A stretch of DNA of 64,000 nucleotides from Paenibacillus sp. MAEPY2 (GTDB taxonomy: Bacteria > Bacillota > Bacilli > Paenibacillales > Paenibacillaceae): assembly GCF_000499205.1 (NCBI RefSeq), contig NZ_AWUK01000038.1, forward strand, positions 216,816 to 280,815, in the 5' to 3' direction. This document shows, one piece after another, positions 27,716 through 36,749 of the stretch. Both the position numbers and the translations under genes were made by a program. The notes beneath the pieces are model-generated. The model saw only the letters and a program-made list of their open reading frames with translations. It did not search any database and was not told where the DNA came from. Position 1 is the first letter of the stretch; every line of letters begins with the position of its first letter.

Positions 27716-29002
27716 ATGGATGTCGTGCCTGGCAGGTTGCCGCGCAAACTGACCATCACTATGTGGGATTTCTCCTGGTACACCATGACCCTACCGGGAG
27801 AGCCGTACAGCGATCTTGAGGCAAGATTTAAGGAAGCGGTGGAGAGAGGCTACAATACGATCCGAATCTGTGCGATGCCTTTCTTACTGTTCACGGCGGA
27901 AGGCAAGCGGCCAGGCCCGCTACACTTTGGCAGCCTTGGAGAGATCGGGCAGCGAACACGCTGGTACAACTGCCGGGGCGGCGCCGTGCTGGACGGGCAT
28001 GCGCATTTGCTAGAATTGTTCAGACAGGCCAAGGCCCATGGTTGTTATATCATGTTATCTTCGTGGGAATATCAACAGAGCCCCAGCTTCCTGACCTTTC
28101 CCGCACTGCGTGACGAGCTGGCTGCCATCGCTCCGGAGAACCGGTTTATGGCTATTGCCAAATCCCTGGATCAGCTTATCCGCTATTTAAAAGCGGAAGG
28201 ATACGAGGAACAGATCATCTATGCGGAGCTGCATAATGAGGTGGAGTTCGGGCAATTGACCGCCATAGGAATCACTCAAGGCATTGTCCCATCCAATATA
28301 CCAGCACTTGTGGAAGCCATGCAGCCGTATATTGAAGAGGCTGTCAGATATCTCAGAAGGGTCCATCCGGATATCCTGATGACAGCAAGCTATACATTAA
28401 ACGAAGCATATCCCAAATGCTATGTAGCGGGAAATTTACAGGTTGCACATTTCCATCTGTATATCAAAGGGGTATTGAATGAATTAACCGAAGCAGCCGG
28501 ACTGGATGATGAGCAGGCGCCTTTTCCGGGCATGCTCGTCCAATCGATCCTGCGGGAGGATGCGCCTCCATTCAAAGAGTATATGCTGCCGCGCGGCCAG
28601 GAATGGAGGATGGAAGGCAATCCGGTAGGGCTAAGACTGCTCTATCTGCATGACTGGGTGGAGCCGGATAAATGGGATCTTTTTTTATACGACAATTATA
28701 GTAAACATAAGCTGGCTATGCTGCAAAAGGCAGATATGCGCTTGGAGGAAGCGCACGAATGGGCCGTTCATTCCGGGTTACCGGTCGTTATTGGAGAAGG
28801 TTATGTCGGTTATACGCCGCTGTTAGCCGGATTTGAGGAAGGGCCTGTCGGGAAATTTATTGCAGAGTACGCTGTACGAAAAGGAATGACTCTTGGCTTC
28901 TGGGGAATGACTCTGTGCTCTAACTGTGCGCCGCATCATCCCTTCTGGGACGATATAGCCTGGCAGCAGAAATGGAATCGATACATTCTTGAATCGAAAT
29001 AG
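27716..29002 (+). CDS. Clan GH-A glycoside hydrolase-like (cellulase-like) protein
   Basis: A 428-residue protein without signal peptide, resembling the cellulase-like TIM-barrel superfamily: start TITMWDFSWYTMTLPGEPY, a putative acid/base Glu in AELHNEVEFG, and a putative nucleophile Glu in PVVIGEGYVGY near the C terminus. The two glutamates sit at the strand 4 and strand 7 positions expected for clan GH-A. The ATG at 27716 follows AAGAAGGTG by about 9 nt; an ATG at 27710 is too close. The partner and order suggest an intracellular glycosidase working with the DUF5107 protein. Substrate unknown. Confidence 0.72.
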   Translation: MDVVPGRLPRKLTITMWDFSWYTMTLPGEPYSDLEARFKEAVERGYNTIRICAMPFLLFTAEGKRPGPLHFGSLGEIGQRTRWYNCRGGAVLDGHAHLLELFRQAKAHGCYIMLSSWEYQQSPSFLTFPALRDELAAIAPENRFMAIAKSLDQLIRYLKAEGYEEQIIYAELHNEVEFGQLTAIGITQGIVPSNIPALVEAMQPYIEEAVRYLRRVHPDILMTASYTLNEAYPKCYVAGNLQVAHFHLYIKGVLNELTEAAGLDDEQAPFPGMLVQSILREDAPPFKEYMLPRGQEWRMEGNPVGLRLLYLHDWVEPDKWDLFLYDNYSKHKLAMLQKADMRLEEAHEWAVHSGLPVVIGEGYVGYTPLLAGFEEGPVGKFIAEYAVRKGMTLGFWGMTLCSNCAPHHPFWDDIAWQQKWNRYILESK

Positions 29003-29056
29003 CTGAGAAATAGATGTAGCGTTTTTAACTAAATATGTAATCGATAACAAAATATA

Positions 29057-29102
29057 AAAGACCTTGGCGCCCGTATAAATTACAGCGAGCTATGGTCTTT
29101 TA
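29057..29102 (+). terminator. Possible terminator after the GH-A-like gene
   Basis: AAAAGACC and GGTCTTTT form an outer stem around a roughly 30-nt interior with weak pairing. No other gene lies in 29003-29265. Confidence 0.4.
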
Positions 29103-29265
29103 CGTTTCTATGTAGAATCCCCCCAATCAAGATAGGGATTACAAAACCTATTCAAAACCGATTTCTTGGTTTCCAATTGAATAACGTGGTACTAGATGAT
29201 AATGTAAAATAAGGATTAGGCTTTGGGCTTGCGAAGAATATACGATTTGAATCGAGGTTCTGAAA

Positions 29266-29619
29266 ATGAGGGTAAAACGAATTGTCACTAATATTAATAC
29301 GCAGAACATTCCAGCAGCAAAAAGCTTTTACCAGGACGTGCTTGAACTTGATTTATTGATGAATCATGGCTGGATTGAAACATACGGATTACTAGGAAAG
29401 GAGAACGTTCAAATAAGTATCGCCACTCAAGGTGGCTCCAATACACCTACACCTGATCTTTCGATTGAAGTCGATGATGTTGATGTAGTGTATGAACGCA
29501 TGAAAAGTGCTGGTTACACAATAGAATATGATCTTACGGATGAGCCCTGGGGCGTTCGTCGATTCTATGTCCGCGATCCATTTGGTAAGCTGATCAACAT
29601 CCTTGCTCATAGACATTAG
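29266..29619 (+). CDS. VOC (glyoxalase/bleomycin-resistance fold) protein
   Basis: A small cytoplasmic protein of 117 residues with two beta-alpha-beta-beta-beta units: VTNINTQNIPAAKSFYQDVLELD, then SIEVDDVDVVYERMKSAGYTI and VRRFYVRDPFGKLINILAH. The closing DPFGKLINI strand is typical of the superfamily. Members include lyases, dioxygenases and drug-binding proteins; no specific activity can be assigned. The ribosome binding site is weak (TCGAGGT). It appears monocistronic. Confidence 0.8.
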   Translation: MRVKRIVTNINTQNIPAAKSFYQDVLELDLLMNHGWIETYGLLGKENVQISIATQGGSNTPTPDLSIEVDDVDVVYERMKSAGYTIEYDLTDEPWGVRRFYVRDPFGKLINILAHRH

Positions 29620-29899
29620 ATCAGTTGTCAGGGTGTGCATTCAAGCCGGGTTACTCTTCAAATTAAAGCATTTTCTTTAAAAATTATTGTGAATTGGTTT
29701 GAAGTGTTGGTTTTCTTTTCACGGATGTTATGCTTATATAAAAGTCGCTACTTGAGGTGTACAGTGACAGAATTGAACCTGAATAATCGTCGAATGGGTA
29801 CATAAAGCTACAGGTAAACATTTTCCAGTGTGCAATGATCCATGATTGTGTCCAAGGTAAAAGCAGATTATTCATCACTATTAACGGGGGGAAACAAGA

Positions 29900-31426
29900 A
29901 TGATGAATGTTGTGTTGGTGGATGATGAGCCATGGGTACTGGAAGGTCTGCGAACAATGGTAGATTGGAACAAATACGGTTTTCAAATTTGTGGAGAGGC
30001 CGAGAACGGGAACGCTGCATGGGCCATTATTGAAGATCTTCAGCCAGACCTGGTGTTTACAGATATTCATATGCCTTCGGTGAGCGGACTTGAACTGATT
30101 GATCGTTCTATACAAAAATTAGCCAAACCACCGCGATTTGTCATATTAAGCGGATACGAACGCTTCGATTATGCGAAAACAGCGCTGGAACAGCGTGTAG
30201 AGGATTATTTGCTCAAACCCATTGATGAGGTTGAAATTGAAAACGTATTAGAACAGATGAGTCGTAAAATTCAGAACGAGCTTGTCTCAGAGAAATTGCA
30301 TCAACACGAGCGTACTTTATATGTAAACTGTTTGTTCAACCGCCTGTTTCAGGGTGAGGAGAGCAGCGAACTTCAAGCTGAAGTGAAAAGTATAATGCAA
30401 ATGGAGGGCCATGAGAACATGGCCTGCCTTTTAATTGAAACAGATGCTTGCCATGAGGACATCAAGTCACAGGTACAGCGTTTTGCTAGCGCTCAGCACT
30501 ACGAACTTTATATGGATACTGAAGGAAGAATTGGGGTCTTTGCTGCTGGAATGGATGATTCTCTAAGTTGGCTTGAGAGGTTAGGTAGCACCCTGTTTGA
30601 GATGTACTCCAGTCAAGCAACAATTATTGTGGCATTTGCATATCATTCAGGTGGAGTAGTCGCTATGCGGACGGCCTATGAAAAAGCATTTTCTGCGCTA
30701 AAATGGAAGCGTTATCAGATAGGGAGCGGCATTATTTACGATCAAGATCTGCCAAGGGATGGTAGCATGGCGACTGTGAACCAAAAAGCTTTGACTAACC
30801 TGTTTAAAATCATTTTAACGGGTCAAGAGGATGGACTGGAGAAAGAGGTATATGAACTGCTGGTGAATCCAGACTCAGGGCTTCCTGCGTCGGATATAGA
30901 ATATGTTCGGGTGCAATTGCTTGCCCTTGAAATGGGAGTTCTCAAGCAACTGAAGGAGCTGGATGGAGATGTGGAGAGGTTTGTGTTGCAGCTACAACAT
31001 ACGTTGGGCGTCTTAACCGACATTGAATCCTTTCCTGCATTTCGGGAATATGCACTTATATTAAGTCTCAAAGCTTTGAGAGCTCTGCAGGAGCAGCGGA
31101 GAGAAAAGGAATGCTGCACCATTTTTCGTGTGGTGCAGTATGTTAACCAAGAGTTTCGGGAGAAGCTTCAGCTTCAAGAACTTGCACAGAAATTTCATAT
31201 GAATGCCAATTATTTGGGGCAAGCCTTCAAACAGCAGACTGGCAAGTCTTTTCGGGAATATCTGAATGATAAACGGATCGAGGAGGCCAAGAAACTGTTG
31301 CGTCAGAGTTGTTCCAGCATAGCCGAAGTTGCGGTCAACTCAGGGTACCCCAATGCCGACTATTTTGTAAGTCAGTTCAAGCGCATGACGGGCATGGCTC
31401 CTTCTGCATATCGGAAACAACCATAG
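29900..31426 (+). CDS. YesN-type response regulator, AraC output (first of two)
   Basis: A 508-residue regulator of the xylan locus. The receiver has Asp55 in VFTDIHMPSVSGLEL and Lys in YLLKPIDE; a middle region of about 270 residues of YesN type follows; the C terminus has two AraC helix-turn-helix motifs (LAQKFHMNANYLGQAFKQQTG; VAVNSGYPNADYFVSQFKRM). ATG 29900 or 29903 follows a GGGGGG tract. It is followed by a YesM kinase and then a second YesN, an uncommon RR-HK-RR order. Confidence 0.9.
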   Translation: MMNVVLVDDEPWVLEGLRTMVDWNKYGFQICGEAENGNAAWAIIEDLQPDLVFTDIHMPSVSGLELIDRSIQKLAKPPRFVILSGYERFDYAKTALEQRVEDYLLKPIDEVEIENVLEQMSRKIQNELVSEKLHQHERTLYVNCLFNRLFQGEESSELQAEVKSIMQMEGHENMACLLIETDACHEDIKSQVQRFASAQHYELYMDTEGRIGVFAAGMDDSLSWLERLGSTLFEMYSSQATIIVAFAYHSGGVVAMRTAYEKAFSALKWKRYQIGSGIIYDQDLPRDGSMATVNQKALTNLFKIILTGQEDGLEKEVYELLVNPDSGLPASDIEYVRVQLLALEMGVLKQLKELDGDVERFVLQLQHTLGVLTDIESFPAFREYALILSLKALRALQEQRREKECCTIFRVVQYVNQEFREKLQLQELAQKFHMNANYLGQAFKQQTGKSFREYLNDKRIEEAKKLLRQSCSSIAEVAVNSGYPNADYFVSQFKRMTGMAPSAYRKQP

Positions 31427-31453
31427 ATCCACTCGACAAGTAACGAATGAAGG

Positions 31454-33292
31454 ATGGCGATTGAAGACATGTTTAAGAAATTCCGATTTCGCGGCATCGT
31501 GAACGATATTCCTTTGAACTACAAGTTTACGCTGATATATGTTATCGGTATTTTACTTCCGATTATTGCAAGCAATTATTTGTTCATGGATCGTATGTCA
31601 GGGCTGATCAAGGAACGGGAAGAACAGAATTTGCAAATATCGCTGGAGCGGGCTAGAAAGGACATTCACACCATGATTGACGGGGGTATCGCTGTCAGTC
31701 ACGCCTTAATCACGGACAAGCTGTTGTCCGAATCCATGGATCGTGTGTACAATGGTCAACTGGATTTCTATAATACGTTCGATGAACAGCTTCGCCATAG
31801 GGTGACATCTTATATTCCCGTGAACAACCAGATCCAGCGAATCGGCATCTACACGAATAACCCAACCATCGTGTCTGGAGGAGATTATTATTATTTGGAC
31901 AGCTCAATGTATGCGAGTGCTTGGTTCAGACAATGGGAAAAGGCAGGGGAATCACTGAGTGTGCTCGCTTATCGCGATCAGGCGGCGAATGATCGCGCGG
32001 CGACCTCATCATATTTTAGTGTGATTGAAAAAATGGACTATTACAACGTAGACAATTCTTACGAGAAGCTGGTGCGGATTGATTTTTACCTTAATCGATT
32101 CTATGACGTTATTGCGAGAGAGAAAAGTTCGCTGGACCTGTATCTGGTCAACGCCAAGAATCAGATTATTGTGTCTGCAGATGACAAGTACCAGGGCGAG
32201 GTAGACAGTGATTATGCGTTGTTCGATATGAGCAAGACAGCGGAAAAGGATCTACATATCGTTCCGATTGGTAATGCCAGCTATGTGAAAGGTTGGAAGC
32301 TCATCGGCGTGCCTCAGGAAACACGTGTCAAACAAGCGATGTTCTCCATGAAGCTTTATTTTGGCATGTTGGCCGGTATCATTACTTTGGTTACCTCGAT
32401 CTTCATCTATGTCATGCTGCGTTCATACAATTATCGAGTAAAGCGTCTGTCCAGACATATGCAAAAGGTGGGGAACGAGAAATTTGATCTGATCAACATT
32501 GATGGTGGACAGGATGAGATAGGTCATTTAATTCGTAATTTCAATATGATGACCGCGCAGATCCATTCCTTGATCAATAATGTGTACAAGCTTGAAATTC
32601 AGCAGCGGAGTCAGGAGGCCGAGCGCATTCGCGCTGAGCTAAATTTGTTGCAAAGCCAGATGAATCCTCATTTTTTATTCAATACGCTTAATGCGCTGCT
32701 GGTGGTCAGCACCAAAAACAATTACGCGGATGTCAAAGATATTATCAAGGACCTATCCAAGTTGCTTCGTCGCCTGTTGAATTGGAAGGATGATGTGGTC
32801 ACTCTGGAAGAGGAAATGAGTTTCACGGTCATGTATCTGGGAATTGAAAAATTCCGTTTTCGAGATAAGTTTGAATATTACATTGAAATTAGCGATGAGG
32901 CGGGGCAGTATAGAATTCCAAAAATGAGTATCCAGCAGTTGGCCGAGAATGCTTGTAAACATGGAATTCAGGCTATTGAAGGACTTGGCTATGTGAAGAT
33001 TAAAGCAGAAGTAGTAAGCGAGCGCTTGCGTGTTGTTGTATCCGATAATGGTAAAGGCATGGATAAGGAACGGCTACAAGAGGTTCTGTATCATATGCGG
33101 AGCAAAGAGGAGGATGGAGGAAGTAATATTGGCATACGCAACGTATATCGTCGTCTTGAATTGTATTATGACGATAAAGTGAGCTTTAACCTGGTGAGCA
33201 GAATAGGTGAGGGAACAGAGGTATCCTTCGAAATTCCATTACAACTGCTAGAGTATCAGGGAGCAAAAGGAGGTAGGGACAATGGCATTTAA
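31454..33292 (+). CDS. YesM-type sensor histidine kinase of the xylan locus
   Basis: A 612-residue membrane kinase. First helix at about 26-46 (YKFTLIYVIGILLPIIASNYLF), extracellular Cache-like sensor, second helix at about 295-320, HAMP, His_kinase with SQMNPHFLFNTLN (His406), and HATPase (IQQLAENACKHGIQ, VSDNGKGM). The start is uncertain: ATG 31454 sits directly on AAGG, and ATG 31469 has that tract about 14 nt upstream. It overlaps the second YesN by 11 bp. In related Paenibacillus clusters this type of pair responds to xylo-oligosaccharides or aldouronates. Confidence 0.9.
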   Translation: MAIEDMFKKFRFRGIVNDIPLNYKFTLIYVIGILLPIIASNYLFMDRMSGLIKEREEQNLQISLERARKDIHTMIDGGIAVSHALITDKLLSESMDRVYNGQLDFYNTFDEQLRHRVTSYIPVNNQIQRIGIYTNNPTIVSGGDYYYLDSSMYASAWFRQWEKAGESLSVLAYRDQAANDRAATSSYFSVIEKMDYYNVDNSYEKLVRIDFYLNRFYDVIAREKSSLDLYLVNAKNQIIVSADDKYQGEVDSDYALFDMSKTAEKDLHIVPIGNASYVKGWKLIGVPQETRVKQAMFSMKLYFGMLAGIITLVTSIFIYVMLRSYNYRVKRLSRHMQKVGNEKFDLINIDGGQDEIGHLIRNFNMMTAQIHSLINNVYKLEIQQRSQEAERIRAELNLLQSQMNPHFLFNTLNALLVVSTKNNYADVKDIIKDLSKLLRRLLNWKDDVVTLEEEMSFTVMYLGIEKFRFRDKFEYYIEISDEAGQYRIPKMSIQQLAENACKHGIQAIEGLGYVKIKAEVVSERLRVVVSDNGKGMDKERLQEVLYHMRSKEEDGGSNIGIRNVYRRLELYYDDKVSFNLVSRIGEGTEVSFEIPLQLLEYQGAKGGRDNGI

Positions 33293-34817
33293 AGTGCTGC
33301 TGATTGATGACGAGCCATGGGCGCTAGAGGGTTTGGAGCTGTGGATTCCATGGGAAAGTCTTGGCTTTGAGGTATGCGCATTGTGCGGCAACGGGGTGGA
33401 AGGGCTGCAACAAATGGAAGAGCTTAAGCCGGATCTTGTTATGGTTGATATTCATATGCCAGTGATGAATGGACTAGAAATGATTGAAGAATGGCGACAT
33501 CGAGGGAATTGGTCGACCAAGTTCATTATTCTTACGGGGTACAGCGATTTTGAGTTTGCGCGAAAAGCGCTTAAATTCAAAGTTTCCGGTTATCTGTTAA
33601 AACCATTGGATGAGGAACAGGCGAAGTCCGAGGTTCGTATGATGGGCATCGAACTAATGAAGGAGCAAGAGCAGCTTTATATTGGACAGATTGCATTGAG
33701 AGAGCAGGAAATGTTGACGATGAAGGAGGCTTTGATGGGAAAAGTGCTGTCTGCAGAAGGTACTCAACTCATGGAGTCCCTGTCCCGGTCAGCTGGATCC
33801 TGGAATGTGTGCCTGGTTCAGGTGTCCGAGAAAGAGGTTGGCCGCTGGATTAGTCTTGCTTCAGAGGTTCTGAGCGGACAGCATGTCATTTATATCATTC
33901 GTATGCGAAATGATCTCGTGTCCATTGTGTTCGGCGATGTTTCCTCCGAACCGCATAGAACGAGCGGGAATTTAAGAAAACAATTAGAAGCACTGGCTCG
34001 CCGTCTGGCGGGCTTTCGTACATATATGGCGATTGGCACAACCGAATCCTCTCTTCATCTTATCAGCAACTCTCGAATAACAGCAGAGAAGGCGCTGCTG
34101 CACGCCTTTTATGAAGTGCAAGGGAACAGCATAATGGATTATGCCGATCTCCAGCACCACGATTTTCAAAGGCATAACAAACAGGTCGAACTGGTCGAGC
34201 GAGTACTGGGAGCACTTCAGCTCATTGATTACGCCAACTTCCAGTCCGCTGTGGAGTTTATTGAGCAATCCTTTCGACAGATGCGGGTTCACCCGGATGA
34301 AGCTCGAAAATTTGTGATTTACCTTCTTCATGAAATTCGGGCGTATATGAGGGCGCAAATGGCAGAAGATTCAGAGAATTACCGTTTGTTCGAAATACCG
34401 GATCTGGATGAAGCACTGTTAACCTTTGATGATTTAATTGGCATGTTGCAAGCGTGCGGAAGAGTCTGCTTTGAGTTTTTGCTTAAAGAAAGCGTCTTCG
34501 AAGCACAGGGTATTGTACAGGATATCAACGATTATATTCATGTACATTTCCGGGAGGGATTGACCATTAAGATGCTGGCGGAACGTTTCTTCCTGCATCC
34601 GGCCTATTTAGGGCAACTGTTGATACGCAAAAATGGAATCGGATTCAACGAACTGCTTCATAACCTGAGGGTAGAGGAGGCGTGTCGGCTGCTTCAGAAG
34701 AATCAGTACAAAAATAGCGAGGTCTCGGAACAGGTTGGATACGCCAATTACCATCATTTTTTAAAACAATTTGAGAAACGCATGGGCATGTCTCCTAATG
34801 AATACAAGAAAACCTGA
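33282..34817 (+). CDS. YesN-type response regulator, AraC output (second of two)
   Basis: A 511-residue regulator with receiver Asp56 in VDIHMPVMNGLEM and Lys in YLLKPLDEE, a long YesN middle domain, and C-terminal AraC motifs (LAERFFLHPAYLGQLLIRKNG; SEQVGYANYHHFLKQFEKRM). AAAGGAGGT lies 8 nt before the ATG, the strongest ribosome binding site of the three regulators. The overlap with the kinase gene suggests this is its primary partner; it immediately precedes the transporter operon. Confidence 0.9.
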   Translation: MAFKVLLIDDEPWALEGLELWIPWESLGFEVCALCGNGVEGLQQMEELKPDLVMVDIHMPVMNGLEMIEEWRHRGNWSTKFIILTGYSDFEFARKALKFKVSGYLLKPLDEEQAKSEVRMMGIELMKEQEQLYIGQIALREQEMLTMKEALMGKVLSAEGTQLMESLSRSAGSWNVCLVQVSEKEVGRWISLASEVLSGQHVIYIIRMRNDLVSIVFGDVSSEPHRTSGNLRKQLEALARRLAGFRTYMAIGTTESSLHLISNSRITAEKALLHAFYEVQGNSIMDYADLQHHDFQRHNKQVELVERVLGALQLIDYANFQSAVEFIEQSFRQMRVHPDEARKFVIYLLHEIRAYMRAQMAEDSENYRLFEIPDLDEALLTFDDLIGMLQACGRVCFEFLLKESVFEAQGIVQDINDYIHVHFREGLTIKMLAERFFLHPAYLGQLLIRKNGIGFNELLHNLRVEEACRLLQKNQYKNSEVSEQVGYANYHHFLKQFEKRMGMSPNEYKKT

Positions 34818-34871
34818 GCTTTTCTCGGAAAGAGCTATAATTCGAATATAGTTTCCATAGTGATGTAAATT

Positions 34872-34904
34872 TATAATTAAATTATTCAAATGAAAGGGCT
34901 TTCA
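34872..34904 (+). promoter_or_regulatory. -10 element and cre box before the xylan transporter operon
   Basis: TATAAT at 34872-34877 has no good -35, as expected for an activator-dependent promoter. It is followed by TGAAAGGGCTTTCA at 34891-34904, a symmetric box differing from the classical cre palindrome TGAAAGCGCTTTCA by one base. Its position just downstream of the likely start site fits CcpA roadblock repression. Confidence 0.55.
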
Positions 34905-34934
34905 TGTAGTGAGATCAAACTTTGGAGGTGCTTT

Positions 34935-36608
34935 ATGGGGGACAGTAAAAAATCATTTTTCCGTATGGGGGCAACACTGTTATTGTCGTTGAGCGTTGTG
35001 CTAGCAGGTTGCTCAAGTGGCAATTCAGGCAGCGGAGAGGAAAGCAGTAAAGGTAGTGAGGTTGGGGCTGATAATCCGTTAGAAATCTCGGTATTCCTGA
35101 ACGAGGCCGGACAACAGCCAACTGCTGACAACAAAATCTACAAAAAAATCAAGGAAGAGCTTGGCGTTACATTCAAATTTGAATTTTTGGCCGGCGACAA
35201 AAACCAAAAGCTCGGCGTCATGATTGCCGGAGGAGATTATCCCGATTTGATCTCTGCGGATACCAAGCTGACAGCAGCAGGGTCGGTCATTCCTCTAGAG
35301 GACCTGATCGAGGAACATGCGCCTAATCTGAAGAAGCATTACGAGAAATACTGGAACCAGATGAAGGACCCTAACGATGGACATATCTATTATTTGCCTA
35401 ACTACGGTGCTTACAATGGTGAGGTGTCAGATACCTACTACAGCGGACCTGCCTTCTGGATTCAAAAAGCCGTGTTGAAAGAGTTTGGCTATCCAACACC
35501 AAAAACACTGGACGAATACTTTGATCTGATCGCGAAATACAAGGAGAAGTATCCTACTATCGACGGCAAGCCGACCATTGGCTTTGAAGTGCTGAACTAT
35601 GACTGGAAAAACTGGGGATTGCTGAACCCGCCACAGCATTTGATCGGTCATCCGAATGATGGGGGTGTCGTTGTAAACGACGGCAAGGCAGAGATCTTTG
35701 CAGACAAGGATTATGCCAAAACATACTATGAAAAGCTTAATGAAATTAACGGACAAGGCTTGCTCGACAAGGAGGCTTTTGCCCAAAACTACGATCAGTA
35801 CATGGCCAAATTGTCCAGCGGCGCAGTGCTCGGCATGTTCGACCAGCATTGGAACTTTGGCAGTGCGGAAGATTCTTTGATAACGCAGGACAAAATCGAA
35901 CGCACATACGTCGGCTTCCCACTGGTATACGACAGCAGCACGAAGGACTACTATCGCGATCGCGCAGCCCTTAACCTGAACAATGGTTACGGCATTACGG
36001 TAAGTGCCAAGGACCCTGTGAAAATCATTAAAGCGCTCGACAAGCTTATGGAAGAAGATTGGCAAAAGACGCTCACTTGGGGCATTCAGGATCAAGACTA
36101 TTACGTCAATGACGAAGGTCGTTTCATGAAAACCCAAGAACAGCGCGACAATGCTGCGGATGCGGCCTGGAAGCTGGCCAACAAAGCAGACGCTTTCTAT
36201 GGAACCGCACCGAAGATGGAAGGTTATTTCAGCGATGGCAACGCCACTTCAGCAAGCAATCAGCCGGAAGAATATCAGGCCAGCTTGAAACCGTTTGATA
36301 AGGAAGTTCTGGATGCATATGGATTAAACAGCTTTATAGAGTTCTTCAGTGATCCACCGGAAAACCCAATCTATTACCCGGCTTGGTCCGTCGATCTGGT
36401 TGAGGGCTCTCCAGCTAAAATCGCCAATACGAAGCTGAACGAATTATCAACCAAATATTTGCCGAAAGCGATTTTGGCCAACACATCCGAATTCAGCAGT
36501 GTATGGAGCGAATACGTTTCCGAAATTCAAAAGCTGGATATCAAGGCATTCGAAGGCCGCATCAATGAAGTATTGCAGTGGAGAATCGATAACTGGTCTG
36601 TGAAATAA
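34935..36608 (+). CDS. LplA-type oligosaccharide-binding lipoprotein
   Basis: A large extracellular binding lipoprotein of 557 residues, the substrate receptor of the importer. The ATG at 34935 is chosen because TGGAGGTG lies 6 nt upstream. The signal has lipobox LAGC with lipidated Cys26 and a Ser/Gly-rich tether. The length and the DNPLEISVFLNEAGQQPTAD start are typical of the LplA/YtcQ family that binds aldouronates or xylo-oligosaccharides in Paenibacillus. It is the first gene of a six-gene transport and hydrolysis operon. Confidence 0.9.
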   Translation: MGDSKKSFFRMGATLLLSLSVVLAGCSSGNSGSGEESSKGSEVGADNPLEISVFLNEAGQQPTADNKIYKKIKEELGVTFKFEFLAGDKNQKLGVMIAGGDYPDLISADTKLTAAGSVIPLEDLIEEHAPNLKKHYEKYWNQMKDPNDGHIYYLPNYGAYNGEVSDTYYSGPAFWIQKAVLKEFGYPTPKTLDEYFDLIAKYKEKYPTIDGKPTIGFEVLNYDWKNWGLLNPPQHLIGHPNDGGVVVNDGKAEIFADKDYAKTYYEKLNEINGQGLLDKEAFAQNYDQYMAKLSSGAVLGMFDQHWNFGSAEDSLITQDKIERTYVGFPLVYDSSTKDYYRDRAALNLNNGYGITVSAKDPVKIIKALDKLMEEDWQKTLTWGIQDQDYYVNDEGRFMKTQEQRDNAADAAWKLANKADAFYGTAPKMEGYFSDGNATSASNQPEEYQASLKPFDKEVLDAYGLNSFIEFFSDPPENPIYYPAWSVDLVEGSPAKIANTKLNELSTKYLPKAILANTSEFSSVWSEYVSEIQKLDIKAFEGRINEVLQWRIDNWSVK

Positions 36609-36618
36609 GAAGTTGCTG

Positions 36619-36652
36619 TCAGGAAGGAAGGTTAACTTCCTTCCTGATTTTT
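36619..36652 (+). promoter_or_regulatory. 12-bp hairpin with T run between binding protein and permeases
   Basis: TCAGGAAGGAAG (36619-36630) pairs perfectly with 36636-36647 over a 5-nt loop and is followed by TTTTT. It looks like a rho-independent terminator placed inside an operon, so partial read-through probably sets lipoprotein above permease levels. Confidence 0.7.
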
Positions 36653-36749
36653 CAAAGAAACATGTCACTGGGCGCGGATTGTCATAGTGGGAAATGTGTC
36701 GCTAGACGTTTTTCCTTACAATATAAAGATGGATAGGGAGCTTGATATT

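Noticed and set aside
36687..36749. Longer N terminus for the LplB-type permease (GTG 36687 or ATG 36729)
   Set aside because: No ribosome binding site for either; AGGGAG is 9 nt before ATG 36750, and the family needs no extra leader.
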